Positions 1 to 7,283 of a stretch of DNA of 11,833 nucleotides are shown here, piece by piece (within the stretch, counting starts at the first letter, position 1; each line of letters opens with the position of its first letter). Source of the stretch: Candidatus Dormiibacterota bacterium (GTDB lineage: Bacteria; Chloroflexota; Dormibacteria; Aeolococcales; Bog-877); NCBI GenBank assembly GCA_003132265.1, contig PKXE01000109.1:1-11833 (forward strand), in the 5' to 3' direction. Under the pieces are notes generated by a model, which saw only the letters and a program-made list of their open reading frames with translations, searched no databases and was not told the DNA's origin. The position numbers were made by a program, and so were the translations under genes.

Positions 1-71
1 TTCGGCACGGCTCCTGGTCCGCTGGGTCCGTTGCTCAGGAACGGTGACCAGCCTCCGCCAGAGAGACGAGT

Positions 72-206
72 CCCCACCGCTTGTGGGGGCTCCCGGCAGG
101 GTGAATTCTCGCGCCGGGCGACGCGTGCTTCCTCCTGGTGGGACCGCCTCACCGAGAGCTAACCTTGAGTTGGAGCGTCGAAGACGGGCTCGCTCCCAAG
201 GAGGAA
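72..206 (+). promoter_or_regulatory. Potential structured 5' leader with a sequestered Shine-Dalgarno
   Basis: Several hairpins can be drawn by eye. CCCCAC 72-77 pairs with GTGGGG 83-88, and CCCGGC 92-97 pairs with GCCGGG 113-118. GGTGGG 137-142 pairs with CTCACC 148-153 with one G-T wobble. TTGGAGCG 170-177 pairs with CGCTCCCAA 191-199 with one bulged C. The Shine-Dalgarno AGGAGGAA at 199-206 has a perfect 8-base complement, TTCCTCCT, at 129-136. That helix would enclose the last two hairpins and hide the ribosome site of the GTG at 212. This would fit a translation-controlling leader or riboswitch, but I recognise no class. GC-rich DNA produces hairpins by chance, so the function is inference. 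Positions 1-71 show no supportable feature. Confidence 0.35.
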
Positions 207-211
207 CCGAC

Positions 212-373
212 GTGTCCCTGACTATCCGGGAATGGCGCCGGTCGCCGACCGACCGAAAGGGCTTGCGGGTCACCGAAAGCGATGGCGAGGTTCGGGGAGC
301 GCCACCTATCGCTGGGACGGGCCTGTCGGCTCGGATACTTACTCGTCCGTGCTTTCGAGACCGGGTTCGATGA
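212..373 (+). CDS. Small ORF with strong Shine-Dalgarno, 53 aa, unknown
   Basis: A GTG start lies 7 bases after GGAGG (200-204), the best ribosome site in the first 450 bases. The reading frame runs 53 codons to TGA at 371-373. The product begins VSLTIREWRR, is rich in Arg and has no recognisable domain, signal peptide or membrane segment. Its third codon positions are less GC-biased than those of the larger genes here, which argues against long-standing selection as a protein. It may be a leader peptide whose translation is controlled by the hairpins upstream. It could also be the front part of one protein that continues in the next reading frame (282-458) by a frameshift or sequence error. 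Function unknown. Confidence 0.3.
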   Translation: MSLTIREWRRSPTDRKGLRVTESDGEVRGAPPIAGTGLSARILTRPCFRDRVR

Positions 374-458
374 CCCGCAGCTCCTGGTCGCAGGCGTCAC
401 CGGGCATGGGGAGACCGCGAGTGGTGGGCTGGCGGTCGGGGCGGCAGCGTTCAGGTGA
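282..458 (+). CDS. Small hypothetical protein, 58 aa, coupled to the downstream gene
   Basis: This ATG-started frame of 58 codons ends in a TGA that overlaps the GTG start of the acetyltransferase/CoA-synthetase gene as GTGA (455-458), the usual sign of translational coupling. By hand count about three quarters of its third codon positions are G or C, more than in the overlapping 53-codon frame, so this frame looks more like coding sequence. The C-terminal half is hydrophobic with acidic residues (FETGFDDPQLLVAGVTGHGE) and ends GAAAFR. I recognise no family and see no convincing Shine-Dalgarno before the ATG. The ribosome might instead enter at GTG 212 and shift +1 between about 282 and 371, giving one product of roughly 82 residues. 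Real but unidentified, or a chance frame. Confidence 0.35.
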   Translation: MARFGERHLSLGRACRLGYLLVRAFETGFDDPQLLVAGVTGHGETASGGLAVGAAAFR

Positions 459-3190
459 GCCACATTCCAGCGGCGGACAGGCCGGTGGGTGACTCCGGGC
501 CCCAGCCCCTGGTCGACGCGTGGCTGGCGGATGTGGTGTTAGCCGACGGATCGACTGCCGCCATTCGCCAGCTCCGTCCGGAAGACGCAGAGCGGTTCGC
601 GGACTTTCACTCGCGGCTGTCCAAAGAGAGCGTCCGGATGCGCTACTTAGGTGTTCGACCGCAACTGTCGCAAGTGGAGATAGACCGCCTGGTCCGCAGC
701 GGTGACCCCGACCATCTGGCACTGGTGGCCGAGCGTGACGGTGCCATCCTGGGCATGGTTCAGTACGAGCGGGCCACGGGCAGCGAGGAGGCCGAAGTCG
801 CGTTTGTGGTCGGGGACGCCCACCAGGGGTTGGGGATCGGCACCCTGCTCTTCGAGGAGGCAGCAAGTGCCGCGCGAAGACAGGGGATCAAGCGCTTGAC
901 AGCTGACACGTTACTCGAGAACCGGCGAATGCTGGAGGTTTTCCACAACGCAGGGTTCGCCTCCCGCTCGGTACTGGACACCGGGGTGATCCACCTGGTC
1001 ATGGACATCGCCCCCACCGCCGAGGCGCTGGACGCTCTGGCTGAGCGCGACCGGAGTTCCGTGGTCCGTTCCATGGAACGCGTGCTGCGTCCACGCTCGA
1101 TCGCGGTGATCGGAGCTTCCCGCGCTCCGGGAACAATCGGCCACGAACTGGTGGTCAATCTGGTGCGAGGCGGTTTCCAAGGACCCGTCTATCCGGTCAA
1201 CCCCAAGGCGGCCTACATCGCCAGCCTGCCCTGCTGGGAGAGCGTCGAGGCCATCCCGAGGCAGGTGGACCTGGCGGTGGTCGCGGTACCAGCCGCGGCC
1301 GTGGAGGAGGCAGTCGATGCCTGCGGACGCAAGGGAGTCGGAGCTCTGGTAATCGTTTCCTCCGGCTTCGCCGAGACCGGTAGCGAGGGGGTGGCTACCC
1401 AGCGAGCGATTACCCGCCTGGCCCACTCCCACGGCATGCGGATGGTGGGCCCCAACTGCTTCGGAGTGCTCAATACCGAGCCGGCAGTCTCCATGAACGC
1501 CACCTTTGCGGCCGATGCACCCATCAGCGGTCGGCTGGGCTTTGGCTCTCAGTCCGGCGGGCTGGGCATCGCCATCCTGGGCGAGGCACGGGCACGAGGT
1601 ATCGGCCTCTCCAGCTTCGTATCGATGGGGAATAAGGCCGACGTGAGTGGCAACGACCTGCTTGCCTGGTGGGATCAGGACGAGGCCACGTCCGTCGTAC
1701 TGCTCTATTTGGAGTCGTTCGGCAATCCGCGCAAGTTCGCCCGGCTGGCCAGGCGGGTGAGCTCCCACAAGCCAGTCATTGTGGTGAAGGCTGGCCGATC
1801 GCCCAGCGGCCGCCGCGCGGCTTCCTCGCACACTGCCGCACTGGCCAGTACCGACGAGGTGGTAGCCGCGCTCTGCCGCCAGACTGGCGTCATTCGGGTG
1901 GACACCATTGAAGAGCTGTTCGACGTGGCCGAGGCCCTCGACGGGCAGCCGCTCGCCGCCGGTCGGCGGATTGGGATCCTCACCAACTCGGGTGGTCCCG
2001 GGGTTCTGGCCGCCGACTCATGCAGCAGCGTCGGGCTGGTGGTTCCCGAGCTCTCGGTCTCCGTGCGCCAGTCGCTCAGCGAGCTACTGCCGGCGTTCGG
2101 CGGGGTCGGCAATCCGGTCGACCTGAGTGCGAGCGCCTCCGCAGCGGTTTACGGCCGCGTTCTGGAGATCCTGATGGGATGTGGCGAGGTTGACGCCGTG
2201 GTCGCCATCTTCACCCCGCCGCTCGTAACCCGGACCGAGGATGTCGCTCAAGCCGTCGCCGACGCGGTCGACAAGGCGGCGGAGGCTGGCCGCCAAATCC
2301 CGGTCGTAGCCAGCCTGCTCGGGACCGAGGACGGCCGGGCACTGCTGCGCCAGCAACGACATCCGGTGCCGAGCTTCACCTACCCCGAGACCGCAGTACG
2401 AGCGCTGAGCCACGCCGTGGGCTACGCGGAGTGGCGTCGGCGGCCCAGCGGGGCCGAGCCCGTGCTTGAGGCGATCGACGCCAATGGAGCTCGCCGGTTG
2501 CTCGGAGCCGGGAGCGGCTGGGTTACCGGCGCCCCCGCGATGGCGGTGCTGGACCGCTACGGCATACCGACGGTCCCCAGTGTGGACGTCCACAGCGCCA
2601 GCGAGGCGGTCGAGGCGGCCCAGTCGGTGGACGGCCCGGTGGCGCTCAAGGCGATCGGTCCGAACCTGCTCCACAAGAGCGACGTCGGCGGGGTGCGCCT
2701 CGGGCTGAGGGGGGCTGAGGCCGTGTCCTCCGCGTACCTGGCAATGGCTAACAGCGTCGGTGAGGGCATGACTGGAGCCTTGGTACAGCCGATGGTCCAA
2801 AGTGGACTGGAGACGATCGTGGGCGCTGTCCAAGAGCCTGGATTCGGGCCGCTGGTGATCTTCGGGCTGGGCGGAACCACCGTAGAGCTCTTGGGTGACC
2901 ACGTCAGCCGGCTCGCACCCCTGACCGACCTCGACGCGCGGGAGATGATCAGCGGGCTGCACGGGTCGGCGCTCCTGACCGGCTATCGCGGGTCGGCGGC
3001 GCTTGACGTTGACGCGCTCGCCGACATCCTCCTGCGGGTGAGCAGACTGGTCGAGGATCTGCCCGAACTCGTAGAACTGGACTGTAACCCGGTGATAGTC
3101 CTGCCCAAGGGAGCTCGGGTGGTCGATTCTCGCCTGCGGCTAGTGGCCGACCCGGTGACGCCACCCGAGGATACCCGCCCCCTGCGCTGA
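455..3190 (+). CDS. GNAT / NDP-forming acyl-CoA synthetase fusion, Pat-like lysine acetyltransferase
   Basis: The 911-residue fusion has an N-terminal GNAT domain (about 30-190) with the acetyl-CoA loop QGLGIGT at 124-130. A Rossmann CoA-binding domain follows from about 212 (SIAVIGAS 215-222), then succinyl-CoA-ligase-like domains with the candidate phosphohistidine His459 in SSHTAAL. A C-terminal ATP-grasp domain (about 696-900) carries VALKA with Lys732 and HKSD at 740-743. Proteins with this architecture and GNAT at the N-terminus, such as PatA of Streptomyces lividans, acetylate lysines of acyl-CoA synthetases. In the enterobacterial Pat, GNAT lies at the C-terminus. Because His459 is present, ADP-forming acyl-CoA synthetase activity is also possible. 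I chose GTG 455 for its GTGA overlap with the small upstream frame; there is no strong Shine-Dalgarno, and GTG 485 is an alternative start. Cytoplasmic. The domain call is firm, the substrate is not. Confidence 0.9.
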   Translation: MSHIPAADRPVGDSGPQPLVDAWLADVVLADGSTAAIRQLRPEDAERFADFHSRLSKESVRMRYLGVRPQLSQVEIDRLVRSGDPDHLALVAERDGAILGMVQYERATGSEEAEVAFVVGDAHQGLGIGTLLFEEAASAARRQGIKRLTADTLLENRRMLEVFHNAGFASRSVLDTGVIHLVMDIAPTAEALDALAERDRSSVVRSMERVLRPRSIAVIGASRAPGTIGHELVVNLVRGGFQGPVYPVNPKAAYIASLPCWESVEAIPRQVDLAVVAVPAAAVEEAVDACGRKGVGALVIVSSGFAETGSEGVATQRAITRLAHSHGMRMVGPNCFGVLNTEPAVSMNATFAADAPISGRLGFGSQSGGLGIAILGEARARGIGLSSFVSMGNKADVSGNDLLAWWDQDEATSVVLLYLESFGNPRKFARLARRVSSHKPVIVVKAGRSPSGRRAASSHTAALASTDEVVAALCRQTGVIRVDTIEELFDVAEALDGQPLAAGRRIGILTNSGGPGVLAADSCSSVGLVVPELSVSVRQSLSELLPAFGGVGNPVDLSASASAAVYGRVLEILMGCGEVDAVVAIFTPPLVTRTEDVAQAVADAVDKAAEAGRQIPVVASLLGTEDGRALLRQQRHPVPSFTYPETAVRALSHAVGYAEWRRRPSGAEPVLEAIDANGARRLLGAGSGWVTGAPAMAVLDRYGIPTVPSVDVHSASEAVEAAQSVDGPVALKAIGPNLLHKSDVGGVRLGLRGAEAVSSAYLAMANSVGEGMTGALVQPMVQSGLETIVGAVQEPGFGPLVIFGLGGTTVELLGDHVSRLAPLTDLDAREMISGLHGSALLTGYRGSAALDVDALADILLRVSRLVEDLPELVELDCNPVIVLPKGARVVDSRLRLVADPVTPPEDTRPLR

Positions 3191-3219
3191 CGGAGGCTGA
3201 CGGCCCCGCTGACTCCGTC
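3189..3219 (+). terminator. Hairpin after the GNAT/CoA-synthetase gene, possible terminator
   Basis: GACGGAG (3189-3195) and CTCCGTC (3213-3219) form a perfect 7-base-pair stem around a 17-base GC-rich loop, starting inside the stop codon. No T tract follows, so it is at best a weak or factor-dependent terminator. The rest of the gap to 3297 holds no gene. A TACTGT at 3263-3268 could be a -10 box, but I find no matching -35, so no promoter is called. Confidence 0.3.
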
Positions 3220-3297
3220 GGCGATGGCAACCCGCTAGCTGGCGCTGCCCGCTCAGTTGGGGTACTGTGGCGTGGGCATGGATCGACGTTCCGAATA

Positions 3298-3302
3298 GGA
3301 GG
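3298..3302 (+). promoter_or_regulatory. Shine-Dalgarno of the formate dehydrogenase operon
   Basis: GGAGG stands 4 bases before GTG 3307 and 7 bases before GTG 3310, which are adjacent in-frame codons. The spacing favours 3310 slightly. The choice changes the protein by a single residue. Confidence 0.7.
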
Positions 3303-3306
3303 TTCG

Positions 3307-6300
3307 GTGGTGGCCCGACGCACGATCAAGAGTTGGCCGGTGCTCCGCCAGGTGGCCGAGGGAGACCCGCTTGGGCTGGGTCACAGCGCCCAGTCTGACC
3401 ACAGCCGCAATTACCGTTCTAGGACCTCGACCGCCGAAAAGGTAGTGAAGTCGGTCTGCCCCTACTGCGCGGTGGGCTGTGGTCAGCTGGTCTACACCAA
3501 CGGCCAAGAGATTATCCAGATCGAGGGCGACCCCGACAGTCCGCTCTCGAGGGGACGGCTCTGCCCCAAGGGCTCGGCCACCAAGGAGCTGGTCAACAGC
3601 GAACTGCGGGAGCTGCAGGTCAAGTACCGCCGTCCCCACGGCACCGCCTGGGAGCAGATCTCCCTCGACCAAGCCATGGACATGATCGCGGACCGGGTGA
3701 TCGAGACTCGGAGTCAGACCTGGGAGGACCAAGACGAGCAGGGCCGGCCGCTGCGCCGGACCATGGGCATCGCCAGCTTGGGGGGCGCCACCATCGACAA
3801 CGAGGAGAACTACCTCTGGCGCAAGCTCATGGTGGGCTTAGGGGTGGTCCAGGTCGAGAACCAGGCCCGAATATGACACTCGGCCACAGTTCCCGGTCTG
3901 GGAGCATCGTTCGGTAGGGGCGGAGCCACCACCTTTCCCGGCGACCTCCAGAACTCAGATTGCATCGTGATCATGGGTTCCAACATGGCGGAATGTCATC
4001 CGGTCGCCTTCCAATGGATCGTCGAAGCCCAGCGCAAGGGCGGCAAGCTGATCCATGTCGACCCTCGCTTCACCCGCACCAGCGCCATGGCCAACCTGCA
4101 CGTCCCGATCCGGGCGGGCAGTGACATCGCCTTTCTGGGCGGCTTGGTGCACTACATCCTGGAACAGGAACGGTACTTCCGCGACTACATGGTGGCCTAC
4201 ACCAACGCCACCACCATCATCGACGAACGTTTCCTCGACACCGAGGACCTGGACGGGTTCTTCTCGGGCTGGAACGAGGAGTCGGGCACCTACGACACCT
4301 CCTCCTGGCAGTACGAGGGAGGGGTGATCCACGCGTCCGCCGGGGAACGCGGCGCCCCTCGCCCCCCGGCGGACGGGATCATAATCGAAGGGGCGCCTCC
4401 CCATTCGGACCCCACCCTGGAGCACCCGCGCTGCGTCTTCCAGCTGCTGCGCCGACACTACTCCCGCTACACGCCGGAGATGGTGGAGCGCGTCTGCGGG
4501 GTGCCCCAGCACAAGTTTCTGGAAGTGGCCGAGACGATCTGTGACAACTCTAATCGGGAGCGCACGACCGCCTTCGTCTACGCGGTTGGCTGGACCCAAC
4601 ACACCGTCGGCGTGCAGTTCATTCGGACCAGCGCCATCATCCAGCTCTTGCTCGGCAACATGGGCCGCACCGGCGGCGGGGTGATGGCGCTGCGGGGCCA
4701 TGCCAACATCCAGGGGGCCACCGACATCGCCACCCTCTTCGATGTGCTCCCCGGTTACATCCAGGTACCGAGCGTCAAAGACTCCTCCAACCTCAAGCAG
4801 TTCTGCCTCGACCAAGGTGGGGCCGCGGGCGGCTACTGGGGCAATCTCGAAGCCTATCTGGTCTCCCTGCTGAAGGCCTATTGGGGTGATCGGGCAACTC
4901 CCGACAACCAGTTCGGGTTCGACTACCTGCACCGGGTCACCGGTGATCATTCCACCTACCAGTCCACGCTGGGGATGGTGGACGGGTGGGTGAAAGGCTT
5001 TGTGGTGCTGGGGGAGAACCCCGCCGTTGGCTCAGCCCACGGCGGCCTCCATCGCAAGGCGCTGCGCCGCCTGGACTGGCTGGTGGTGCGAGATCTTTAT
5101 GAGATCGAAACTGCCAGCTTTTGGTACGACTCGCCGGAGACTCAGTCCGGCGAGATTCGCGCGGAAGACGTCGGAACCGAGGTGTTCTTTCTGCCGGCCG
5201 CCGCCAACGCCGAGAAGAACGGGTCCTTCACCAACACCCAGCGACTGCTGCAGTGGCACGAGCAGGCGGTGGAGCCCCGAGGAGATTGCCGCTCGGACCT
5301 CTGGTTCACCTACTATTTGGGGGCCAAGATCCGCGAGAAGCTCGCGGCCAGCACCGAGGCGCGCGACCGGGCTCTGCTCGACCTCACCTGGGACTACCCG
5401 CTAGACCCCAAGTCCGGCGACCCCAGTGCCGAGGAGGTGCTTCGGGAGATCTCCGGGCGCGGCCCCGACGGCCAGCTGCTAGCTAGCTTCGGGGCGCTTC
5501 GGGCCGATGGCTCGACCAGTTCAGGGTGTTGGATCTACTGTGGGGCTTTCGCCGGCGGCCAGAATCTGACCAACCGGAAGCGGCCGGGGCAGGAGCAGAG
5601 CTGGGTGGCTCCTGAGTGGGGCTGGGCCTGGCCGCTGAATCGCCGAGTCCTTTACAACCGGGCCTCCGCGGACCCCGAGGGGAAGCCTTGGTCGGAGCGA
5701 AAACGCTTCGTGTATTGGGATGAGGCGCAGGGGAAATGGGTGGGCCCCGATGTCCCGGACTTCCCGGGCGACCGCCGCCCCGACTATCAGCCTCCTCCGG
5801 GGGCAACGGCGGAGAACGCGCTGTCGGGGGATCGGCCGTTCATCATGCAGGCGGATGGCGTGGGCTGGCTGTTTGCTCCCAGCGGGGTGGTGGACGGACC
5901 GTTCCCGACCCACTACGAGCCCCAGGAGTCGCCCGTCCGCAATCTCCTCTATGAGCAGGAGCGCAACCCGGCGCGCCAGGTCTTCCGGCGCCGCGACAAT
6001 CCGTACAATCCCACCGCGGGCGAGCCCGGGAGCGAGCGCTTCCCCTTCGTGATGTCAACCTACCGGCTCACCGAGCACCACACCGCAGGGGGGATGACCC
6101 GCTTCCTGTCCCGGCTCAGCCAGCTCCAGCCTGAGATGTTCTGCGAGGTCAGCCCGGAACTGGCCCAAGAGCGAGGTCTTCGCCCGGGGGGATGGGCGAC
6201 CATCAGCACGGAGCGGTCGGTGATCGAAGCCCGGGTGCTGGTCACGGCCCGGCTCCCGGTACTGCGGTTGGGAGACCGCGTAGTGCACCAAGTCGGGCTC

Positions 6301-6453
6301 CCCTATCACTGGGGTAGCCGAGGGCTGAGCACCGGCGACTCCGCCAACGACCTCTTCCCCCTGGTGCTGGATCACAATGTCCACATTCAGGAGACGAAGG
6401 CCGCCACCTGCGACATCCAGCCCGGGCGACGACCACGGGTGGCGAGTCGATGA
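3307..6453 (+). CDS. fdhA: Formate dehydrogenase catalytic subunit, selenocysteine-containing
   Basis: This molybdopterin (Mo or W) enzyme oxidises formate to CO2. Read through TGA 3874-3876 as selenocysteine it has 1048 residues, close to E. coli FdnG/FdoG. An N-terminal [4Fe-4S] site uses Cys51, Cys54, Cys58 and Cys86, followed by PKG with Lys88. Sec190 lies in QARI-U-HSATV, matching the active-site V-U-H of FdnG. Reading continues unbroken through GASFGRGGATT, with no other stop before 6451. A C-terminal molybdopterin-dinucleotide-binding domain spans about 912-1040. The N-terminus has no Tat or other signal (MVARRTIKSWPVLRQ, then polar sequence), so a cytoplasmic site is inferred. GTG start; GTG 3310 is equally possible. 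The stop overlaps the next gene as ATGA. An ordinary gene finder would split it into 3307-3876 and 3967-6453. Confidence 0.95.
3874..3911 (+). promoter_or_regulatory. Bacterial SECIS element (selenocysteine insertion signal)
   Basis: The TGA at 3874-3876 is followed after 18 bases by a hairpin: GTTCCC (3889-3894) pairs with GGGAGC (3900-3905) with one T-G wobble, around the apical loop GGTCT (3895-3899). From memory, the E. coli fdhF SECIS has the same GGUCU loop at the same distance from its UGA. The loop is where the C-terminal domain of SelB binds. The element lies within codons that are also conserved as protein. SelB is encoded at 9381-11300. I could not fold the lower stem convincingly by eye. 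Confidence 0.9.
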
Positions 6454-7283
6454 CCGCCGCTCCCACCGCGCGCCGGCCAGCCGTGTCGCTGCCGATGTGG
6501 CAGGGCGGCGGCACCCGGATGGGCTTCTTCACGGACAGCTCGATCTGCATTGGTTGCAAGGCCTGCGAGGTTGCCTGCAAGGAATGGAACGGGGTGCCGG
6601 ACATCGATACCGGGTTCACCGGGAACTCGTACGACAACACCTCGAGCGTGGGGGCCAACAGTTGGCGTCACGTGGCGTTCGTGGAGCGCCAGCGACCGGA
6701 CACCGGTGATGGCGTCCAGTGGCTGATGAACTCCGACGTCTGCAAGCACTGCACGAGAGCCGCCTGCCTCGACGTCTGCCCCACCGGGGCCATCTTCCGC
6801 AGCGAGTTCGGCACCGTGGTGGTCCAGGACGACATTTGCAACGGCTGCGGCTACTGCGTCGTCGCCTGCCCGTTCGGGGTGCTGGAACGGCGCGAGGCAC
6901 CGGATGGCCGAGCCTTCAAGTGCACTCTCTGCTACGACCGGCTCCAGGTCGGGGATGAGCCCGCCTGTGCCAAGGCCTGCCCCACCCAGTCAATCCAGTT
7001 CGGTCCGCTCGAGGAGCTCCGCGAGCGAGCGGAGAAGCGGCTGGAGGAGGTGAAGCAGGAGCCGCGCTACGCGGGCGCTCGGCTCTACGGCGACTCGAAG
7101 GACGACGGCGTGGGCGGCTTCGGAGCCTTCTTCCTGCTGCTGGACGACCCGGAGGTGTACGGCCTGCCGCCCAAACCGGTCTACCGGCGGACGGATCTGG
7201 CGCTGCTCTGGGGTGCCGCCTCGGTGGCGGCTTCCGTGTTGACGTTGGGGGTATTGGGGTCGCTCAGCTGGCGACGCCGATGA
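6450..7283 (+). CDS. fdhB: Formate dehydrogenase Fe-S electron-transfer subunit with C-terminal membrane helix
   Basis: The 277-residue ferredoxin-like subunit has sixteen cysteines arranged for four [4Fe-4S] clusters: 33, 36, 39, 43; 98, 101, 106, 110; 130, 133, 136, 140; and 158, 161, 173, 177. The typical runs CIGCKACEVAC, CNGCGYC and CTLC are visible. This is the DMSO-reductase-family beta-subunit fold, as in FdnH/FdoH, and carries electrons from the catalytic subunit to the membrane partner. A hydrophobic stretch at about 246-271, followed by RRR, should be a single membrane helix, as in FdnH. There is no N-terminal signal, consistent with its partner. The ATG overlaps the preceding stop (ATGA), and its own stop overlaps the next start in the same way, so the three subunits are translationally coupled. 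Confidence 0.93.
   Translation: MTAAPTARRPAVSLPMWQGGGTRMGFFTDSSICIGCKACEVACKEWNGVPDIDTGFTGNSYDNTSSVGANSWRHVAFVERQRPDTGDGVQWLMNSDVCKHCTRAACLDVCPTGAIFRSEFGTVVVQDDICNGCGYCVVACPFGVLERREAPDGRAFKCTLCYDRLQVGDEPACAKACPTQSIQFGPLEELRERAEKRLEEVKQEPRYAGARLYGDSKDDGVGGFGAFFLLLDDPEVYGLPPKPVYRRTDLALLWGAASVAASVLTLGVLGSLSWRRR

Noticed and set aside
1-60. Possible 3' end of a tRNA(Sec), because 51-60 reads GCCTCCGCCA.
   Set aside because: No T-loop (TTCNA) lies at the required distance before it, and no anticodon arm is visible.
92-180. FMN-riboswitch-like strings: GGCAGGGTGAATTC at 95-108 and TGGTGGGACC at 136-145.
   Set aside because: The invariant FMN segments (AGGAT, ACCGGCGGT, GCCGACGGT, GGATGGGAGA) are missing or badly altered, the spacing is short, and the downstream gene has no flavin link.
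361-385. tRNA T-arm-like string CGGGTTCGATGACCCG at 362-377, with GGAGC upstream and GCTCC downstream.
   Set aside because: The loop has the wrong size for a T-arm, the acceptor pairing stops after five bases, and there is no anticodon arm of the right form.
911-1831. Long minus-strand frame inside the GNAT/CoA-synthetase gene; similar ones at 2084-2962 and 3955-4950.
   Set aside because: They are antisense shadows expected in high-GC coding DNA: no family motifs, no ribosome site, and they lie wholly within well-identified genes.
3307-3966. Truncated formate dehydrogenase pseudogene followed by a second gene starting at 3967.
   Set aside because: The sequence from 3877 to 3966 stays in frame and reads as conserved FDH, the stop is TGA at the Sec site, a SECIS follows, and the Sec machinery is encoded nearby.
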